A stretch of 30,818 bases of DNA from a virus: the IMG/VR virus record IMGVR_UViG_3300021371_000071, positions 1-30,818 of that record, one strand, 5' to 3'. The stretch's first letter is position 1. Each line of letters starts with the position of its first letter. Shown here piece after piece: positions 6,286 through 15,000 of this stretch. The notes beneath the pieces are model-generated. The model did not search any database and was not told the DNA's origin. It was given only the letters and a program-made list of their open reading frames with translations. Both the position numbers and the translations under genes were made by a program.

Positions 6286-6420
6286 TTACTTCAAGTCTAA
6301 TGGGTCTTGTCTTCCAGACAGGATCGCCACTGCGCGTTTGTAAAATAGGCAGTCGGTCTTGTCGGCTTTTTCTAAAGCTTCCTTGATACGCTTCCAGTTT
6401 TCAAACGTGTGACGATCCAA
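6286..6420 (-). CDS. small hypothetical protein (44 aa), TTG start
   Basis: A 44-residue protein read from a TTG at 6420; no ATG is available in frame, because a TAA lies six codons upstream of it. The TTG is preceded by GGGGGA at eight bases, which supports this start. The protein begins DRHTFENWKRIKEALEKA, then has DCLFYKRAVAILSG, a two-helix pattern with well-spaced hydrophobics. No family recognised. It ends 14 bases before the next gene and follows a tiny membrane reading frame by two bases, so it belongs to the lysis-side operon. Confidence 0.65.
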   Translation of the reverse strand: MDRHTFENWKRIKEALEKADKTDCLFYKRAVAILSGRQDPLDLK

Positions 6421-6422
6421 GC

Positions 6423-6506
6423 CTAATCCCCCAGGTGGTTAGCCGAAAGCAAACAGTAGGTGAGAAAAACCCCGCCTACCCAGCTGGCAGCAATCAGGAA
6501 GCCCAA
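6423..6506 (-). CDS. possible tiny membrane peptide (27 aa or longer)
   Basis: From a TTG at 6506 this frame encodes 27 residues, GFLIAASWVGGVFLTYCLLS making one strong transmembrane segment, then a short polar tail, ending two bases before the start of the next gene. The same frame continues upstream in protein-like fashion (TNKGRWCA) to a TGA, but without ATG, GTG or TTG, so the true start is unclear. It overlaps the end of the upstream gene. Could be a holin-type peptide; could also be a chance hydrophobic frame. Confidence 0.4.
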   Translation of the reverse strand: MGFLIAASWVGGVFLTYCLLSANHLGD

Positions 6507-6823
6507 GGCACACCACCGGCCTTTGTTGGTACGTGCTGTTCATTTAGTTGAGATTGAAGTGCTTCTTCAACTTGTTCTGCTGATGCCAGTCCTTCCACAT
6601 TATTAATCCGGTCCTTAACCCAGCTGATGACTAGCTCTTCAGTCAAATCGCTAAAAGGTATTAAAGTATCAGGGCGGTCAAACGCGACTGAACCGTACGC
6701 TCCACTGGTGTAGGTTCCGTCTGCGGCGGTAACCGTGTAATGAGCAGTGAAAACAAACCCGTCAGCTGTTTCGCGCTCCAGGTTATTAACGGCCCAATTA
6801 AACGTGGTTGAAGATTCAGCCAT
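6494..6823 (-). CDS. conserved hypothetical protein (cyanophage type)
   Basis: A 109-residue protein from the ATG at 6823; a longer frame to 6874 is open but would run into the terminator hairpin, so the inner start is chosen. It begins AESSTTFNWAVNNLERE and has an alternating strand pattern with aromatic residues (FVFTAHYTVTAAD) over residues 17-50, followed by a helix near LTEELVISWVKDRI and a low-complexity end. I associate this type with small proteins encoded near the tail fibres of cyanophages, but its function is unknown to me. It follows a terminator, so it may be transcribed by read-through or its own promoter, together with the lysis genes. Confidence 0.75.
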   Translation of the reverse strand: MAESSTTFNWAVNNLERETADGFVFTAHYTVTAADGTYTSGAYGSVAFDRPDTLIPFSDLTEELVISWVKDRINNVEGLASAEQVEEALQSQLNEQHVPTKAGGVPWAS

Positions 6824-6855
6824 TGGTAGAAGATAGCTCCATAGCAGTGTACTAG

Positions 6856-6879
6856 AAAAGCCCCGCGTTACCACGGGGC
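6856..6879 (-). terminator. rho-independent terminator (minus strand)
   Basis: Read on the minus strand, GCCCCG and CGGGGC form a six-base-pair GC-rich stem around an eight-base loop, followed by TTTTC. It lies between the 76-residue gene (ending at 6905) and the lysis-side gene starting at 6823, so it would end the long tail-fibre transcript. The short T-run suggests incomplete termination. Confidence 0.7.
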
Positions 6880-6904
6880 GAATAACAGAGCAGCTGTTAG
6901 CTGA

Positions 6905-7135
6905 TCAGGCTTGGCCTGCAGCAATTGCGTCTGTGAATGGCTGAAGATCTTCTGTAGTCCAATAGTCTTTTTCGACCATTAATTCAAGATGCTCAACGTT
7001 TCGCTTAACAGCGTCTTGCTCTTCGTCGTCAAGCGGTGGCGAGGCCATCAGCTCGTTGATCAAGTTAACGCTGTCCATAGCAGAAGAATAGCTTTGTGCA
7101 ATTTCTTCAGCAGTTAAAAGGTCTGGGGCGGACAT
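6905..7135 (-). CDS. small acidic hypothetical protein
   Basis: A 76-residue acidic protein from the ATG at 7135, preceded by GGAG at a good distance. It appears all-helical: AEEIAQSYSSAMDSVNLINELM, then DEEQDAVKRNVEHLELMVEKD and a final helix. No family or catalytic residues recognised. It follows the large S74 fibre gene directly and precedes a terminator, so it is the last gene of the fibre transcript. A role as fibre chaperone or accessory would fit the location, but nothing in the sequence proves it. Confidence 0.7.
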   Translation of the reverse strand: MSAPDLLTAEEIAQSYSSAMDSVNLINELMASPPLDDEEQDAVKRNVEHLELMVEKDYWTTEDLQPFTDAIAAGQA

Positions 7136-7163
7136 GGAAAGACTCCAAAAAGAAAGGTGATGT

Positions 7164-10100
7164 TCAAGCGCCCTTAAGGGCAGCTAGTTCAAATTTAAGC
7201 TCGTTGACCATAGTAGTCAACTCTTGAACCGCATTGACCAGTACAGGTACTAGGTGTTCGCCTTTGTACTTTAGGTTGTCAGCATCTTCGGTGTCAATAA
7301 TCACGGGGTTGTCGCCTTCAAGAGCAAGAATATCTTGCGCTTTAAAACCGTAACGCACATTACCATGCGGTGTTTCAGTGTCACGATCCACCTTGAATTG
7401 GTAAGCAGTTGGCTTGAGTTGATTGACGAAGTCCAGACCATAAGGTACTGGAGCAAAGTTCATCTTATCCCGTGCGTCAGATGTAACGGTCCAAGCAACT
7501 TGGACGTAAGCATTGGTGATTCCTGTATGACCTAAAATAAGGCGATTGCTTTCTGTTGTTGGATTAAATACCGGACTATAACTTCCAGCATCGTTAAAAA
7601 AGCCTATGCCGATATTAGAGTCACCAGTGGTGGCGTCACGGAGAGTTTGACGCCCGATGGCCACGTTGTAATTACCACTGGTGTTGTTATAGAGAGCTCG
7701 GTATCCGTTAGCTATGTTGTAACTACCACTGGTGCTGTAATAAAGGGCTTCCCGTCCGACAGCTGAGTTGTTAGTACCACTAACGTTGGAGTAAAGAGTA
7801 TTTCGTCCAATAACTGTGTTGTACCCACCAGTGGTGTTCTGACGCATAGCCCCTCGCCCAATGGCTACGTTGTTAGTTCCAGTGGTGTTAGATTCGAGAG
7901 CTTCCACCCCATAAGCTATGTTGTAAGAACCCGTGGTGTTGTAGCGCAGAGATTCTCTCCCGGTAGCTGTGTTATACACACCAGTGGTGTTGGAATAAAG
8001 AGATAGGTATCCAACAGCTATGTTGTTTTCACCAGTGGTGTTGCTATAAAGAGCTTCGCGCCCGACAGCTAGGTTTAGATTGCCACTAGTGTTGGAATAG
8101 AGAGCTTGGTATCCGCTAGCTAGGTTGTTATTACCGATGGTGTTGGAATAGAGAGCCCAGACTCCGTTAGCTACGTTTTGAATACCAGTGGTGTTGGCTC
8201 GGAGAGCTTGGTATCCGTTGGCTGTGTTGTTATTACCGCCAGTGTTGGAAAAGAGAGCTTCTCGTCCGGTAGCTGTGTTTTGAACACCAGTGGTGTTGGA
8301 ATAGAGAGCGTTAAGTCCGGTAGCTACGTTTTGAATACCAGTGGTGTTGGAAAAGAGAGCTCGGTATCCGTTAGCTGTGTTGTTATAACCAGTGGTGTTG
8401 GAATAGAGAGCATCTCTTCCGTTAGCTGTGTTGTTATAACCAGTAGTGTTGTTATAGAGAGCTTCTCGTCCGTTAGCTGTGTTGTCAATACCAGTGGTGT
8501 TGATATAGAGAGCTCGGTATCCGTTAGCTGTGTTGTAACTACCACTGGTGTTGGAATAGAGAGCTTGTATTCCGTTAGCTGTGTTGTAATTACCGTCGGT
8601 GTTTGAAAAAAGAGCTCGGTATCCGGTAGCTGTGTTTTCACCACCAGTGGTGTTGGAATAGAGAGCTTGGTATCCGCTGGCTACGTTGGAACCAGCAGTG
8701 GTGTTGGAATAGAGAGCTTGGTATCCGCTGGCTACGTTGGAACCACCAGTGGTGTTGGAATAGAGAGCTTGGAATCCGCTCGCTGTGTTGGAATTACCAG
8801 TAGTGTTATTGCGGAGAGCGTCTGTTGCGGTAGCTGTGTTGGAACCACCAGTGGTGTTGGAATAGAGAGCGGATCGTCCGTTAGCTGTGTTGTTATTACC
8901 AATGGTGTTGGAATAGAAAGCTTGGTATCCGTTAGCTGTGTTGTTAACACCAGTAGTGTTACTGCGGAGAGTGTCTGTTCCGGTAGCTGTGTTGTAATTA
9001 CCAGTGGTGTTGGAATATAGAGCGGCTCGTCCGGTAGCTACGTTGCTAGTACCAGTGGTGTTGAAATAGAGAGCTTCTTGTCCGGTAGCTACGTTGCTAT
9101 TACCAGTGATGTTGTAATAGAGAGCTTGCAATCCGTTAGCTGTGTTGTTAGTACCAGTAGTGTTACTGCGGAGAGCTCGGTATCCGATAGCTGTGTTGTT
9201 ACCAGCAGTGGTGTTGGAAAAGAGAGCTAGGTATCCGATAGCTGTGTTGTTATTACCAGTGGTGTTGGCATGCAGAGCTTGCAATCCGGTAGCTGTGTTG
9301 TTAGTACCAGTAGTGTTATTGCGGAGAGCTTGCAATCCGTTCGCTGTGTTGGCACCACCAGTGGTGTTGGAAAAGAGAGCTAGGTGTCCGGTAGCTGTGT
9401 TGTTAATACCAGTGGTGTTGGAATAGAGAGCTTGGAATCCGTTAGTTACGTTTTTATAACCAGTGGTGTTGGAATAGAGAGCGTTGTATCCGATAGCTGT
9501 GTTTTGAATACCAGTGGTGTTGAAATAGAGAGCTAGGTATCCGATAGCTGTGTTTTGATCACCAGTGGTGTTGGAATAGAGAGCTTGGTATCCGTTGGCT
9601 GTGTTGTTAATGCCAGTGGTGTTGGAATATAGAGCTCGGTATCCGTTAGCTACGTTGCTACTAGCAGTAGTGTTGTTATAGAGAGCTCGGTATCCGGTAG
9701 CTGTGTTTTGAATACCAGTGGTGTTGGAATAGAGAGCTTGGAATCCGGTAGCTAAGTTGTCATTACCGGTGGTGTTGGAATAGAGAGCATCTTTTCCGTT
9801 AGCTGTGTTGCTATTAGCAGTAGTGTTGTTATAGAGAGCATTTTTTCCGGTAGCTGTATTGTTAGTACCAGTGGTGTTGGAATATAGAGCTCCGTATCCG
9901 TTAGCTACGTTGCTATTACCAGTGGTGTTGGAATATAGAGCTTCGTATCCGTTAGCTACGTTGTTACTACCAGTAGTGTTGGCACGGAGAGCGTCTCCTC
10001 CGTTAGCTACGTTACTATCACCATCGGTGTTGAAATAAAGAGCTCGGTATCCGTTAGCTGTGTTGTACTCACCAGTGGTGTTGTTATTGAGAGCTAGGTA

Positions 10101-11807
10101 TCCGGTAGCTGCGTTGTTGTTTCCAGTGGTGTTGGAAATGAGAGCTTCGTACCCATAAGCTGTGTTGTTAAGACCTTCGGTGTTGTAACGCAGAGCTCGG
10201 TATCCAGTAGCTGTGTTGTAATTACCAATGGTGTTGGCTTCCAGAGCTAGCTGTCCAATAGCTGTGTTTTGAGCGCCAGTAGTGTTGGAATAGAGAGCCG
10301 CTCGTCCAATACCTGTGTTGCCAGTACCAGTAGTGGTGGAATATAGAGCTTCATACCCAATAGCTGTATTACTACCACCAGTGGTGTTGGAATATAGAGC
10401 GAAGTATCCGTTAGCTGTGTTATGCGTACCAGTGGTGTTGGAATAGAGAGCTGCGTATCCAGTAGCTACGTTGCTAGTACCAGTGGTGTTGGAATAGAGA
10501 GCTCGGTATCCGGTAGCTGTGCTGTTACTACCAGTGGTGTTGGAATAGAGAGCTTCTCGTCCGTTAGCTGTGTTGTTATCACCGTCGGTGTTGGAATATA
10601 GAGCTTGGTATCCGTCAGCTGTGTTGCCAATACCAGTGGTGTTGCCATTGAGAGCTTGTCGTCCGGTAGCTGTGTTGTTACTACCGCTGATGTTGGAAAA
10701 GAGAGCTCGGTATCCGTTAGCTACGTTGCTATTACCAGTGGTGTTGGCACTGAGAGCTTGTCGTCCGTTAGCTGTGTTGAAATCACCAGTGGTGTTGGAA
10801 AAGAGAGCTCGGTATCCGTAGGCTGTGTTGCTACTACCAGTGGTGTTGGAATAGAGAGCTTGATAACCAACCGCCGTATTTGTGGAAACGCTGCTGTTGC
10901 CAAGGCCAACAGTTAGCGTGTTGAGTAATACGTCTGCGGGAACATCCAATTTCGCCTGCGGACTACTCGTCCCGATGCCCACGTTGCCAGCGGAGTCGAT
11001 GCGCATGGCCTCGCTGCCATCGACCGTAAACTGCATGATTGTAAGTGGGACCGAAGTATTAGCAAAATCAGCCGCAATGTTGAAAATAGATACTGTTCCG
11101 CTTTCGTTGTATGTTAATGAACCGTATCCACCAGCGGTGTCAGAAATGCGTAGCTCTGTATTTGCGCTGCCTTTTATTTCTAAATTTGCCCCAGGACTAC
11201 TCGTCCCGATGCCGACGTCGCCATCTGCAGCAACAAACAACCTTCCTGTGCCTGCTGTAGACAAGGCGATCTGATTAACACCGGGCGAATAAAGTCCTGT
11301 ATCAGTGTCGCCCGTAAAAGTAATTGTTGGCGCAGCAGCCGAACCTAATGGGTGGTTAGCAGTGCTATCAAACGTTGCCGTACTTGTAACGTCAAGTGAT
11401 CCAGGGATGTCTACATTGCTGGTCCACTCAACGTCATTTCCTGCAGCGTTGGTATGCAAAAGCTGGTAAGCCGCTCCATCCTGCAACTTGCTGACAGGCA
11501 GTTCGTCTGCAACGACACCAATCCAAGCGCTACCGTTCCAAACCTTTAATTGTGCTGGAGTAAGACTCGTATCAAGCCACTGCTCACCCTTGGAATTTCC
11601 GGTGCTACCGCCAACGGCAGGGGTTGAATTTGGCGCTGTCGTTCCAACGTGGACTGGGCCTACTTTTACAATGCCCGTACCAGCGGAATCTTTGAAAAAT
11701 ACGCCGGGGCTTGCAATGTTGGTGTTAATAGCAACTTGGCCATCAGCCAGGCTTGTGGTAGGGCGCTTGCTGTCAACGTTGCTGCGGATGTGCTTGTATG
11801 TGGCCAT
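7164..11807 (-). CDS. tail fibre with 64 heptadecapeptide repeats and S74 chaperone domain
   Basis: A 1547-residue fibre starting at ATG 11807 behind GGGAG. Residues 1-130 include a cyanophage-type fibre start (ATYKHIRSN and EQWLDTSLTP...WNGSAW). Residues 130-305 hold two GNVGIGTSSP-like elements. Residues 310-1397 are 64 tandem 17-residue repeats, consensus NTATGYRALYSNTTGxN, resembling the beta-roll head repeats of trimeric adhesins. The last 105 residues are an S74 (endosialidase-type) intramolecular chaperone: SDARDK gives Ser1443 and Lys1448, the self-cleavage dyad, and a coiled-coil end follows (VNAVQELTTMVNEL). By family rule the chaperone helps the trimer fold and then is cut off before Ser1443. 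The fibre likely contacts the host surface. Confidence 0.93.
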   Translation of the reverse strand: MATYKHIRSNVDSKRPTTSLADGQVAINTNIASPGVFFKDSAGTGIVKVGPVHVGTTAPNSTPAVGGSTGNSKGEQWLDTSLTPAQLKVWNGSAWIGVVADELPVSKLQDGAAYQLLHTNAAGNDVEWTSNVDIPGSLDVTSTATFDSTANHPLGSAAAPTITFTGDTDTGLYSPGVNQIALSTAGTGRLFVAADGDVGIGTSSPGANLEIKGSANTELRISDTAGGYGSLTYNESGTVSIFNIAADFANTSVPLTIMQFTVDGSEAMRIDSAGNVGIGTSSPQAKLDVPADVLLNTLTVGLGNSSVSTNTAVGYQALYSNTTGSSNTAYGYRALFSNTTGDFNTANGRQALSANTTGNSNVANGYRALFSNISGSNNTATGRQALNGNTTGIGNTADGYQALYSNTDGDNNTANGREALYSNTTGSNSTATGYRALYSNTTGTSNVATGYAALYSNTTGTHNTANGYFALYSNTTGGSNTAIGYEALYSTTTGTGNTGIGRAALYSNTTGAQNTAIGQLALEANTIGNYNTATGYRALRYNTEGLNNTAYGYEALISNTTGNNNAATGYLALNNNTTGEYNTANGYRALYFNTDGDSNVANGGDALRANTTGSNNVANGYEALYSNTTGNSNVANGYGALYSNTTGTNNTATGKNALYNNTTANSNTANGKDALYSNTTGNDNLATGFQALYSNTTGIQNTATGYRALYNNTTASSNVANGYRALYSNTTGINNTANGYQALYSNTTGDQNTAIGYLALYFNTTGIQNTAIGYNALYSNTTGYKNVTNGFQALYSNTTGINNTATGHLALFSNTTGGANTANGLQALRNNTTGTNNTATGLQALHANTTGNNNTAIGYLALFSNTTAGNNTAIGYRALRSNTTGTNNTANGLQALYYNITGNSNVATGQEALYFNTTGTSNVATGRAALYSNTTGNYNTATGTDTLRSNTTGVNNTANGYQAFYSNTIGNNNTANGRSALYSNTTGGSNTATATDALRNNTTGNSNTASGFQALYSNTTGGSNVASGYQALYSNTTAGSNVASGYQALYSNTTGGENTATGYRALFSNTDGNYNTANGIQALYSNTSGSYNTANGYRALYINTTGIDNTANGREALYNNTTGYNNTANGRDALYSNTTGYNNTANGYRALFSNTTGIQNVATGLNALYSNTTGVQNTATGREALFSNTGGNNNTANGYQALRANTTGIQNVANGVWALYSNTIGNNNLASGYQALYSNTSGNLNLAVGREALYSNTTGENNIAVGYLSLYSNTTGVYNTATGRESLRYNTTGSYNIAYGVEALESNTTGTNNVAIGRGAMRQNTTGGYNTVIGRNTLYSNVSGTNNSAVGREALYYSTSGSYNIANGYRALYNNTSGNYNVAIGRQTLRDATTGDSNIGIGFFNDAGSYSPVFNPTTESNRLILGHTGITNAYVQVAWTVTSDARDKMNFAPVPYGLDFVNQLKPTAYQFKVDRDTETPHGNVRYGFKAQDILALEGDNPVIIDTEDADNLKYKGEHLVPVLVNAVQELTTMVNELKFELAALKGA
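7617..10880 (-). repeat. 64 tandem copies of a 51-bp coding repeat
   Basis: The span is exactly 3264 bases, or 64 units of 51 bp, each coding one 17-residue fibre repeat. The most constant residues are N1, G5, A8, L9, N12, T13 and G15. No unit is inserted, lost or frame-broken. Copies differ enough at the base level to show they are old, though neighbours such as units 43 and 44 are nearly identical. Confidence 0.95.
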
Positions 11808-11844
11808 GCCTTAACTCCCTGCCGGACGGCGTTACTAGACCATT

Positions 11845-12003
11845 CTAGTATTCGCCTTCATCAATCTCCACATCGTATTCAGCAATAATTTGAGTCAAAG
11901 TTTTGTACTGCACGTAGTAGTCGGCATTACTTACTTTGACCAGCAGTTCGCCAATCTTGCCGCCATGCGGGAGATTTTCACCGTTATAGGTAAAGTTTGC
12001 CAT
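11845..12003 (-). CDS. small hypothetical protein between the two fibres
   Basis: A 52-residue acidic protein. Its ATG at 12003 shares a base with the TAA stop of the upstream fibre (TAATG), so it is translationally coupled. It begins ANFTYNGENLPHGGKIGELL, then has an aromatic pattern ADYYVQYKTLTQIIAEYD and an acidic end. No family recognised. Its position between two fibre genes suggests a fibre assembly or attachment accessory role, which is inference only. Confidence 0.75.
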   Translation of the reverse strand: MANFTYNGENLPHGGKIGELLVKVSNADYYVQYKTLTQIIAEYDVEIDEGEY

Positions 12004-15000
12004 TAATAAGAGCCTTCATCAACGACTCCTACGGCCATTGCACCTGTGGTGTTATCGACAGTTACCTCAGTGCTTTCAAGAACAATTCCTTTAACTGCAA
12101 GTGTTGCGATTTGAGTCCGACCCCACAACGCATCGATGGCGGCTCCAGCATCTGAGACACCAGAAAACGGCGGTGTTAAACCTGTGCCGTCGTACGTAAC
12201 GCTACTTGCGTCAATAACGCTAATTCCCGCACCAACAAGGTTGACGTGTGTCCAAGTCGTTCCAGATCCCGGACTTAATATCCAATCGCCTACATCAAGC
12301 GCGATGGCAGGCGCTGGTGATGTACCCGTTCCAGCAGTGGTAACAAGCAGGTAAAGACCCGAACTTGCAGCCGTTGGTGCGGCTAATGCAGACCCAACAG
12401 TTAGGCCAGCTTCTGCGCCGTAGTTATTTAAACTTGCAACTGTGTTTGTATTGGCGTTATACGTTCCACCAAAGCGCAGGTTTGCTTGCGCCCCAAATTC
12501 ATTATTCAGTGGCAGGTAATAGCCTTCCGGTGGATCGACTTGACCAACCCATACATAAGCAGTTCGGTCTGTTGGGTTAACCCAAAGTTGACCTGCAAAC
12601 TCTGGCGTCGGTTGGGTACTGCTAATTTTTGCAATGCCGTAATCAGCAAGCTGTGATGCTGTAACGCTGTTTGCGGCAAGAAATCCTGACCCAAAAGTTC
12701 CGGTTGTAATCTTGGCGGCATCAAGACTTGGTATATCAGTTGCTTCAAGCAGGTGGGTTGCAGTTATGTGCCCTTGGGTATCAAAGTCCACCTTCACGGC
12801 AGTGCCTGCCAGCACATTGTTGGTGTGGTTGAACGCACCAGAGCCGTCAACGCTTAGGCCGGATCCAGGTCTTGCCGCGCCCTGAGTGGTGGCCGTAGCT
12901 GTCGGAATGTCCCCAGACGCAATGGCCCTGCCGCTAGTAACTAAACCATTAGTGTCATACTGAACAATATGGTTGTTAACGTTCTCTTCTACAATAGTGT
13001 TGTCAATAGTCAGAGTGTCGCCACTCATAACCAGACCGTTGCCGTTAATAATTACGCCACCCTTGGATAGGGTGGTTGGAGTCGGTAGATCCGCTCCATC
13101 AAGTGCGCGGTAACTGACGGCACCAGCGGCACCGGTAGGACCGGCTAAAAATTGAGCTGCCCCACTGGTGTTGTCCAGTGTCGTGATAATTGTTGCTTCA
13201 TCACCCACCGTTGTAACAACAATATCAACAATTCCAGAAGTACCGCCTACAACGCTGTTGATGCTTCCGGCTGCTTTGATCGAAGTCCACTCAGCGCCGG
13301 ACCAGGAATAAACCTTGTTGGTACTTGTTACAAGCGCAAGCTGCCCAGTAAAAGCGCCTGATGCCGGAAGGCTTGTAACAGAAGCAACAGTTGATTGATT
13401 AGCAAGCTTGGCAGCTGTTACTGCATCATCTGCTATCTGGCTTGTCGAAACTTGGTTGACAGTTGCAACAGACCCCAGACCCAGCGTGGTGCGTTGATCG
13501 GCAACTGTTGCGTCATCAAGCAGCGCTCGGCCTACTGGCGTACATGTAATTTCCTGTGTTACGCCGCTAGTACCGTCACGCCCCAGCAAAGAATCTGCTG
13601 ATACGTTTTGGATTTTTGCGAATGCAACTGCAGCGTCTGCAATTTGGGCTTCTAAGACCGCGTTTGGCGCAATTTTTGCACTTGTGACATTGTTGTCAGT
13701 AATTTTGCTAGTTGTTACCGCACCATCATTGATCTTGGTAGTTGTTACTGCGTTGTCAGCAATTTTTGTACCGGTTACCGCGTCAGCTGCTAGCTTTGAA
13801 TCTGTGACTGAAGTATCAGTTAATTTAGCGCCTGGGACAGACGCATCAGCAAGGTTTAGCTTTTCATAGCTAATTGTTGTGTCTGCAATTTTTGCATCAG
13901 TTACAGCAAGCTCCCCAATTTTTGTAGTGGTTACTGCTTGAGTTGCAAGCTTTTGTTCTGTAACAGCGCTATCAACAATTGAAGCGGTATTAACAGCATT
14001 GTCAGCAAGCTCGTCTGCCCCAACTGCATTAGCAGCAATTTGAGCAGCTGTGATGGCGTCTGCGCCAATTTTTGCAGCGGAGATTGCACCGTCAGCAATC
14101 TTGACAGTTGTTACTGCGTTGTCAGCAATTTTTTCGGTGGTTACCGCATCAGTCGCTAGCTCTGAATCTGTGACTGAAGTATTGGCTAGTTTGGCACCTG
14201 GAATAGATGCGTCAGCAAGGTTTAGCTTGGTGTCCGCAATTGTTGCGTTTGCAATTTTATCGTTTGTTACCTGCAGATTTCCAAGCTTTGCAGTTGTTAT
14301 TGATCCGTCTGCAATCTTTGCTGTTGTTACAGCGGCGTTAACAATGGCAGCAGTATCTACAGCGTCATCAGCTAGTTCAGACACTCCAACTGCATCAGCT
14401 GCAATAGCGTCTGCTGTAACTGAGTCAGTAGCGAGCTTCGCAGTCGTTACAGCATCATCAGCAATCTCTGTTGTGGTTACAGCAGAAGCAGCTAACTCTG
14501 AAGTACCTACTGCGCCTTCTGCAATTTCTGTTGCTGTAACTGAATCTCCTACTAGCTTTGCACCTGGAATAGATGCGTCAGCAAGGTTTAATTTTCCATA
14601 GCTAATTGTTGTGTTTGCAATTTTTGCATCAGTTACAGCGAGATCGTCAATTTTTGCAGTGGTTACTGCTTCAGCTCCAAGCTTTGCTGTCGTGACAGCG
14701 CTGTCGGCAATTGAAGCGGTATCAACAGCATTGTTAGCAAGCTCGTCTGCTCCAATTGCATCAGTAGCAATTTGAGCAGCTGTAATGGTATCTGTGGCAA
14801 TTTTTGCAGCTGAAATTGCGCCGTCAACAATCTTGACAGTTGTTACTGCGTCGTCAGCAATTTTTGCGGTGGTTACCGCATTAGTGGCTAGCTGTGAATC
14901 TGTGACTGAAGTATTGGTTAGTTTGGCACCTGGAACAGACGCATCGGCAAGGTTTAATTTTCCATAGCTAATTGTTGTGTTTGCAATTTTTGCATCAGTT

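Noticed and set aside
6440-6543. ATG-initiated frame MNSTYQQR on the minus strand
   Set aside because: Its translation is Cys- and Arg-rich without a pattern, while the neighbouring frame shows a clear membrane segment.
7617-10880. Regular direct repeats resembling a CRISPR-like array, and many open frames on the plus strand over it
   Set aside because: Units are contiguous 51-bp coding repeats without spacers, in frame with a large fibre gene; the opposite-strand frames are by-products of the repeat.
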